A stretch of DNA of 64,000 nt from Patiria pectinifera (Eukaryota > Echinodermata > Asteroidea > Valvatida > Asterinidae): assembly GCA_029964075.1 (NCBI GenBank), contig CM057149.1, forward strand, positions 5,528,465-5,592,464, in the 5' to 3' direction. A model generated the notes under the pieces. The model was not told where the DNA came from. It saw only the letters and a program-made list of their open reading frames with translations, and searched no databases. The translations under genes and the position numbers were made by a program. This document shows, in pieces, positions 57,602 to 64,000 of this stretch. The stretch's first letter is position 1. The number at the start of each line of letters is the position of its first letter.

Positions 57602-58599
57602 AGCCCTGTTGTGCCCATTCTTGAAAATCATGCATTCTCGAAAATGGGCAGGCACATTCTCGAAAATGTGCAACTGGATCCTTGCTCAATCTTGGCAAAA
57701 AATAACTCTTCCAGATTGAGCGCACATTCTCGAGAATACGCGACAAGATAACGGTCTTGTCGATGCCGAGCACCGGCTGCGCTTGGCAAGTCTAGCTGAA
57801 TCCTCGTTCACTGATTCTTAATAATTATACTGTTGCAACGCAAGGCCCTGAAAAGTAGAGTGGATATGAAAAGTATACGCGTATTGGGGGAGGGGACCGG
57901 GGGAAAAATAAGAATAAATAAGAAAGAATTCAGATTTTTGGGATAATAAAAGAGGGGGGGGGGGGAGACGTAAGAATGAAGATTGTGAAGAATGAGAATG
58001 AATACTGCGACATCCCATAGTGCTAATGCTATTTCCCATTTAAATTGCCACCAACTTATTGTTCACACCCCACCATAACGTCGCAGAGCTGGATTCTATC
58101 TAGTCAAAAGAGCAATTTTGGCAGCTTCTGGACATCGTTTTTGTTCGTGGCACGCACATGATACATACAGGGACTTGTACTTGTCTAGCCTAAACAAAGC
58201 ACTTCCCAGACTAGTTCCCAATCCTCCGTTATTACAAAACTTCCCAAAGTAGGCAGGAAAAAGCAATAATAACAGGTTTAATTTGATTCAAATTATCGTA
58301 GTTATACGAGTACAGAAGCATGGAACATTTTCTTTCCTCTTTATATGAATTGTTTCCCTTTTAACCGCTATACAATTCATTTAACATAATTATGTCGTGC
58401 AATGTTTGTTAAGATTGGGCAAAATTCATAAATTGTGCACGTGGTATTCCCACCCAATCTTAAGAATGAGCGCTCATTTTTAAGAATGAGCGCTCATTTT
58501 CAAGAATGGGCGCTCATTTTCAAGAATGGGCGCTCATTCTTAAGAATACGCGCTCATTTTCGAGAATGCGTGATTTTCAAGAATGGGCACAACAGCCCC
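57602..58599. mobile_element. About 1-kb foldback-type element with subterminal tandem repeats
   Basis: The left end, 57,602-57,650 (AGCCCTGTTGTGCCCATTCTTGAAAATC...), is the reverse complement of 58,544-58,599. Inside each end are tandem units of about 24 bp built on AAGAATGGGCGCTCATTTTC (five at 58,463-58,570, two or three less regular ones at 57,620-57,745). No ORF of interest. Confidence 0.75.
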
Positions 58600-58620
58600 A
58601 TACTCATAGGCATAGCCTCA

Positions 58621-59083
58621 GTGTGCACAGGTTTGGGCGATCGTGTAGTGCAGGGCCCAGTTCCTAGTATAAGGGAACAAAATCCACTTTAAAATTATTA
58701 TTAGACCTACCAAAGTAGTTGGCAACATTCTCAATAAACAGGTATCATACTCATAGATATAGGGCAGGGTTTTGATTTTTCGAGGGAAATTTGGGGGTAA
58801 AATTACGATGACAGCGCGGCGACAACACGCAACCCGAAAATAAGTGAGCACACACGTCACACGGTGCGCTGAATCAGAAGGCACAAACCGCGCAAGAAAA
58901 TTGTGATTTCTAGTGCCCAAGAAACTGTTCAAAATTGCAAAAGGGGTGTCATTAGAATTGAGAAAAGTCTGCTTTTGATTGTAAAGGTGATTTTTGAGCA
59001 ATAACAAATATTTTTAACTCTAATTTGATCAAAACAAAACAGGGGCCCTACTGTCTCTAGCACGATCGCCCAGGTTTGTGCAC
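58621..59083. mobile_element. MITE with GTGCACA.GTTTGGGCGATCGTG ends
   Basis: 58,623-58,660 pairs with 59,042-59,083 as an inverted repeat (GGGCGATCGTG / CACGATCGCCC, GGGCCC in both). About 460 bp, no ORF with family features. Confidence 0.65.
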
Positions 59084-59386
59084 AAAATGTGCCTGCCTGG
59101 TTGGAATAATCCAGACCATACCCGGCAAGTAGCTAGAGTTACCCAGCTCTGAGTTTTATCATTGGGTTGTCATCTAGAGCTGGAGCTCATTTTTCTCGAA
59201 AACGATAGTATAGTAAAAAAAATTTGGAAAATGTTGAATTTTGTCCCCGTTACACACTAATTGCAACTGCAACTCACCCCAAACTTGCCTGGAATAACCA
59301 TTACACAGGTCCTTGATGTAAAAAACGATCCACGATGAAGATTCAGCCTACAATTGCAGTGAAAACAGGAAGAATAACCGCTAACC

Positions 59387-59819
59387 TGATAACCTTGCGT
59401 GCATAGCCAGGATCGCCGATGGTTTGTGCATAAAAAAAAATTGTGTACGATTGAATGGCGGTCGGTTACAGGTACCAGGCTGTCAACTAGTCGTTTTTTG
59501 CCGGCTGGCGATTGGCTGTTGGCGCATGACGTCGGGCGGAAGCGTAACACCCGATGACTGTTTCATGTACTCATATTAAGTTTACCACTCGCATCACAGC
59601 TGCGGTACTGGAACCGCAACCGATAGTGCATGAAACAGTCATCGGGTGTTACGCTTCCGCACGACGTCATGCGCCAACAGCCAATCGCCAGCCGGCAAAA
59701 ACGACTAGTTGACAGCCTGGTACCGGTAACCGACCGCCATTCAATCGTACACAAATTTTTTTTATGCACAAACCATCGGCGATCCTGGCTATGCACGCAA
59801 GGTTGTCAGGTTAGCGGTT
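59387..59819. repeat. Nested palindrome with about 185-bp arms
   Basis: 59,387-59,567 pairs with 59,629-59,819 nearly perfectly (CCTTGCGTGCATAGCCAGG, CGATTGAATGGCGGTCGGTT, GCCGGCTGGCGATTGGCTGT) around a 61-base loop. It is present only at the left side of the 59.1-62.0 kb foldback; the right side goes directly from arm to array. Confidence 0.9.
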
Positions 59820-60030
59820 AGGTTTCGATCCAACTCGGACCCAAACCAACTCGGACCCAAGCCAACTCGGACCCATGCCAACTCGGACCCACTACCAACT
59901 CGGACCCATGCCAACTCGGACCCATGACCAACTCGGACCCACGACCAACTCGGACCCACTACCAACTCGGACCCACAACCAACTCGGACCCACTACCAAC
60001 TCGGACCCATGCATGACCAACTCGGACCCA
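59820..60030 (+). repeat. Minisatellite CCAACTCGGACCCA, left array
   Basis: Thirteen or so units: an invariant CCAACTCGGACCCA followed by 1-4 variable bases (TG, CTA, CGA and similar). Open frames of PTRTH/QLGPTTNSDP type are repeat by-products. Confidence 0.95.
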
Positions 60031-60136
60031 TCGTTTTCAATCATTCGACATCGTTTTCAATCATTCATTTCATAAAGTTTGTCAACTTCTCATCTGTTTT
60101 TACAGTGATGCTGTTTAGTATAAATTTTCATTGTAA

Positions 60137-60473
60137 GGCCAAAAAAAAAAATATGTCGGTCTCTGGTCAGCGCGCGTCGATTTTAATCATGCGCGTCGAT
60201 CTTTTCCTTTCAAAAATGTTCCGTGGTAGCTCCAACAGCGCCCTCTATTTCCGCACCTCAATTTTTTTTACCAAAGAAAACAAAGGGAAATTGCACCAAG
60301 GCAAATGATCGAAAGCACTAAGGCAAATTATGGAGGACACCAATGTACATGAGGACACCAAAAAAGCAAAATAGTACCCCACCTTGTCTGTACAATCCAA
60401 GCTTGAAGAAAAAAAAAAGAAAAAAAAGCCGCGTGGCCGCGTCAATTCCGGAACTTTGGTCTTTTGGGGGGCC
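60137..60473. mobile_element. TTAA-targeting MITE, copy 2
   Basis: Ends GGCCAAAAAAAAAAATATG and CTTTTGGGGGGCC, with TCGGTCTCTGGTCAGCGCGC inside the left end. The body is collinear with 47,084-47,455; the inner part of the right inverted repeat is lost. Confidence 0.7.
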
Positions 60474-61489
60474 TAATTGTAAGGTGAATTATCTCATATC
60501 TGTAATGCAGCAGTATAACATTTTTGTCGTCGTAAAGCGCATTGAAATGCTATTTTGAAATGCGCTTTAAAAGTGTAATTAATTATTTATTATTTTTATT
60601 TGTTTCCATTAAAACATATTGCGCTTTAAAAGTGTAACCAATTATTTATTTTCATTAAAACATATTAATTGACATCGTTCACACCATCTTGCTAAATTTA
60701 ACAGCAATTTATTTCGTTTTTAATCAAAAAAGTATAAAAAGTTAATCGGATTCGGGAAAAAAACCCCACAAAATTCAAATTCAAGTTTAATCCCCTACAA
60801 ATAGATGCAATGTCAATCATCAAAAAGGAGTATTGGAGCTCTGGGAAGATTATCCTTCAAGGCCTTACAGGTAGCTGCCTGTATGTTCCATGGGGGGAAA
60901 AATTTAAATCAAAAAATTATTAAAAGTTAAACAGATTCATAAAAAAATCCCACAAAATTCAAAACCCAACTACATGAAATGAAAGGCCTAAATGGTTATT
61001 TCAAATTAATAACTTCCTCACTGAAACAAAATGTGCCACTTAAAACCACTTGTTACACGACACAAAGGCCTGCAAAAACAAACAAGTAATTTATTTTTTA
61101 CTGAAAATTATAATCCTTTGAATTTCGTTTGGAAAAGAAAATCGAGATTTTGAAAAAGCACGTATATATCAAGTTGTACAAATGACATACAATATGCCTA
61201 ACCTATACTATACGCTATTAATACCCTCTTGGTTTAGCTTCACAGGTCACGGTTTCAAAAAGCTAAGCACGTTTAGTTTCATGACGTTCAAAACGATAAG
61301 CGTTTAGCAACAGTATTTACTGTACGCATCATAAAATAGCGCTCCACACAGCGGCAATACAAGAAAACAAAACTAAAAGCCCCATTCTGCCCAATGTAAT
61401 TACAGAATATCTTCACTATACATGCTATATAAGCACTAACATTAAGATCACCTATAAATATAATCTCTGAAACTAATGATTGAGTCATT
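60474..61489. other. AT-rich interior of the foldback
   Basis: No gene features. ATGCGCTTTAAAAGTGTAA-like short repeats near 60,557 and 60,620. Confidence 0.5.
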
Positions 61490-61690
61490 GTTGGGTCCGA
61501 GTTGGTCGTGCTTGGGTCCGAGTTGGTAGTGGGTCCGAGTTGGTAGTGGGTCCGAGTTGGTCGTGGGTCCGAGTTGGTCGTGGGTCCGAGTTGGTCGTGG
61601 GGCCGAGTTGGTAGTGGGTCCGAGTTGGCGTGGGTCCGAGTTGGCATGGGTCCGACTTGGCATGGGTCCGACTTGGTTTGGGTCCGAGTT
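61490..61690 (-). repeat. Minisatellite CCAACTCGGACCCA, right array
   Basis: Same unit as the left array, read on the - strand (TGGGTCCGAGTTGG on +), about 12 units with variable 1-4 base spacers and a few substitutions. Confidence 0.95.
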
Positions 61691-61957
61691 GACCTGATAC
61701 CAGCGGTTATTCTTCCTGTTTTCACTGCAATTGTAGGCTGAATATTCATCGTGGATCGTTTTTTACTTCAAGGACATGTGTAATGGTTATTCCAGGCAAG
61801 TTTGGGGTGAGTTGCAGTTGCAATTAGTGTGTAACGGGGACAAAATTCAACATTTTCCAAATTTTTTTTTACTATACTATCGTTTTCGAGAAAAATGAGC
61901 TCCAGCTCTAGATGACAACCCAATGATAAAACTCAGAGCTGGGTAACTCCAGCTACC

Positions 61958-62574
61958 CGGCAAGATGCATTCCAAATTACATTCTTAATTCTTAATTGAA
62001 GCATTATAGGTATATAATAACTTGCTTACCCCTCTTAATTGAAAGCCTCTGTTACTGTACCATAAATTTCAACAAAAGTTACAAAATTCGACAAAATATG
62101 TAAACACTTCTCTCTAGCTCTACTGTCGTGACTTGATCACTCCCCCAAAACAGGTAACTATTAATCGATCCTACAATATCGAAAGACGGACTATCGATAT
62201 GAAAATCAGTCTCGATTATTTCATCCCTAAAAAAATAAGCAAAATGCGCTATATTCTAATTCTACGGATCATAATTTTATAAGTCGATGGCAACAATGTA
62301 ATGTTTGAAGTGTTACGAGGATGCGTGTTCGAGAATAAAAACCCAGATTACAATTTCAACATCAAGCGATACCAAGAATGATTGAGTCGAGAATGTTTTG
62401 TATCGATTTTTAGCGATCATGTGATTGTCGGTATAATCGGCAAACACAACGCTAGAGGGCGGTGTTCAAATTCGAGATTGCGAATCTGAGTCATGTGCGC
62501 TGTGACCACGGACAAATTTTCGCGGGATATTTCAAACATTTTGGTCAAAATAGATTACTAGCAGACGTTTCAAA
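61958..62574 (+). promoter_or_regulatory. Upstream region of FAM185A
   Basis: AT-rich sequence between the foldback and the FAM185A start; it includes the 5' UTR. No TATA box or other named site can be supported. Confidence 0.3.
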
Positions 62575-63259
62575 ATGTTTCGGTTGGTTTGCTCTTCACT
62601 TCAGCCTCTGTTCATTCGGAAATTTCACCGTGTAACATTTTCAAAACGGTTTTTGCTTCAAAACAAGATGATGCTCGCAACAGACCAATGTGCATACTTT
62701 CACTGGCCTCACAGCCACAGTGCCAGTGATGTAGGCCTAACGATGCAGAGTTACCATGGTTACAAAAGACTGAGAACCCAAACAACACTTTGTTGTTCCA
62801 GGATAAGATTAGCAAGCACATCTAATCCTGAGAACCCAACTAGGAGTGTAGACCAGGATTCCCAACAAATGGACAAATCAGTTCCTTCTAATTTTCATCT
62901 CGTCAAATTGCGTTCTTGGGCCTTTGCTGTCGAGCCATTCGGAAGTCTTTCCTTCAAAACCTCCCTGTCAGTCAGGGTCATGCCCATCGACCCCCACGAC
63001 TACCCTGCAGCTGACAGGGCTTTTGTGCATCTACTCCTCTCCAGCAAATCTCAGGACGAGAAAGTCAAGCAAGAAATTGAATCATTTGGAAAACGAAGTG
63101 ATGCAAACGGCCTGCTTGAAAGATTTGTCAGATGCAGTGTGCAGTACAGTGAAGACGTGATTCACGTCAAGGGAGATGCTGTTGATGATGTAAATGACAC
63201 TTTGATTTCAAAGGAGGATGCAAATTACTTGTGGCTTGTTGAAGTGCCTATGTCATATG
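62575..63259 (+). CDS. FAM185A: FAM185A, first coding exon (gene continues past window)
   Basis: Encodes 228 codons plus one base, ending GTCATATG|GTGAGA. The N-terminus MFRLVCSSLQPLFIRKFHRV is rich in Arg, Lys, Phe and Ser and free of acidic residues, as in mitochondrial presequences. The recognisable part is LRSWAFAVEPFGSLSFKT, then VRVMPIDPHDYPAADRA (about 112-145), which matches the W...V.PFG.L.....V.PLDP..YP..DR block of FAM185A, and the end LWLVEVPMSYG, which matches the V.VP..(F/Y)G before the family's beta-repeat domain. The latter (DUF4097-type, predicted beta-helix) must lie in exons beyond 64,000. The long weakly conserved stretch at 20-105 is lineage-specific. Biochemical function is not established. 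The start has A at -3. Confidence 0.85.
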
Positions 63260-64000
63260 GTGAGATGCAATTCAAGACATGATTCCAAGACATATGACAT
63301 GCATGATGGGCTTGGAACATCTTTTTTTTTGGGGGGGGGGTTCTGACTAGTCCCAGTAACTGGGGCGCTAGAACTCTGTCGTACTAGCGTCCCACTAAAG
63401 AAGTATTCTCAATGTTGCAATTTCTAAAATTCCTCAAAAGTTGCCAAAAATTACGCAAAATATTTAACAACAATACCTTTGAAAGCACCTACTGGCTTCT
63501 CCACATGTCAAAGACGAAGTAATGGGGCTTCAATGATAGGATTATTTTTTGGGTTGCAAATTAATCCGTGAAAATTCAACCACTATAGCACAGATCTAGA
63601 CATCATACAGCGATCAACCCACAAAATAAACGGTGGTGAAGGGCAAAACCTAATTTGATTCATGTGCCACCTTACCCTATATTATTTGTCCTCAGTGATG
63701 TGTGCTGCCCGAGGGTGATGGTTCAACCCACCTGGCATGAAGTGGAGTGGAAAAAAAATCCTATGACTAGGTCCAGTCATATCAAAATAATCTGGCATGA
63801 ACTGGTTAAAAAAATCCCAATTTTGTTTTTAATCATGCTTTTTAATTACCCTCAAAAACGTGACCATTCATATTTCCAGCCTTCGTCATTGTCCGTGTGT
63901 TGCTGACAGATATTATCCGGCCTCGTTCGTTGTGTGTTTACCCAACATCTGTTCCAAATACCACAAAACCTTTGCATGTATACACGTCATCTGACGCGAA
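63260..64000 (+). other. FAM185A intron 1 (partial); dispersed repeat at right edge
   Basis: Starts GTGAGATGC. No acceptor followed by an in-phase FAM185A-like exon was found up to 64,000. From 63,908 the sequence resembles 30,145-30,240 (GGCCTCG.TC, CAAAAC.TTTGC, TACACGTCATC). Confidence 0.7.

Larger units (their letters stand above)
59130..61957. mobile_element. 2.8-kb foldback element with subterminal arrays
   Basis: Outer arms 59,130-59,395 and 61,690-61,957 are near-perfect inverted repeats (GAGTTACCCAGCTCTGAG, CTCGAAAACGATAGTATAG, GCAACTGCAACTCACCCC and so on). Next to each arm, in inverted orientation, is an array of CCAACTCGGACCCA units (59,820-60,030 and 61,490-61,690). The interior is AT-rich with a TTAA-targeting MITE at 60,137-60,473. 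No transposase seen. Long arms with subterminal arrays are typical of Foldback-type elements. Confidence 0.8.

Noticed and set aside
61288-61749. 153-codon frame with TRTH/TNSDP repeats
   Set aside because: Product of the CCAACTCGGACCCA array and foldback arm.
1-64000. CRISPR arrays, bacterial operons, ribosome binding sites
   Set aside because: The window is metazoan with spliced genes; the regular repeats are minisatellites with no unique spacers.

Overview
This is 64 kb of an animal genome. The three confidently recognised genes are eukaryotic, intron-containing metazoan genes with GT-AG introns. The rest is AT-leaning DNA packed with tRNA-derived SINEs, MITEs, foldback elements, minisatellites and TACATGTA-type simple sequence. 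The repeat style suggests a marine invertebrate, probably a deuterostome such as an echinoderm, hemichordate or lancelet. That placement is inference; the sequence does not name the species.

Layout. About 1-12.3 kb has no recognisable gene and holds several MITE/SINE insertions. TUSC2 (FUS1) lies on the + strand in three coding exons at 12,610-12,764, 21,571-21,691 and 24,547-24,612 (113 aa). Its 8.8-kb first intron and 2.9-kb second intron carry SINEs and two 1.6-2.0 kb elements with reiterated internal motifs. 24.6-39.9 kb is repeat-rich. It contains a TTAA-flanked piggyBac-like MITE, a 34-bp minisatellite with a datable MITE insertion, one copy of a 1.4-kb duplicated block that carries a possible terminal exon, and a 2.2-kb TG...CA insertion holding a foldback and a LINE 3' end. 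At 39.9-42.0 kb on the - strand is a small gene for a predicted secreted protein with a Hint (hedgehog/intein autoprocessing) domain; it has a TATA box and a probable non-coding first exon. 42.8-48.1 kb is a composite inverted-repeat element, followed by the second copy of the duplicated block. WASHC1 (WASH, the Arp2/3 activator of endosomes) is on the - strand at 57,152-53,487 in three coding exons (469 aa); intron 1 is largely filled by the 34-bp minisatellite. 57.6-62.0 kb contains two foldback elements and a MITE. FAM185A begins at 62,575 on the + strand and runs off the right edge.

The genes do not form a functional cluster: TUSC2 (membrane/mitochondrial), the Hint protein (secreted), WASHC1 (endosomal actin) and FAM185A (probably mitochondrial) look like ordinary unlinked neighbours. 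The most unusual content is the Hint gene; a set of elements whose motif is repeated many times inside the element; nested insertions whose empty sites can be read from paralogous copies in the same window; and the G-rich minisatellite that stops about 30 bp from a WASHC1 3' splice site.
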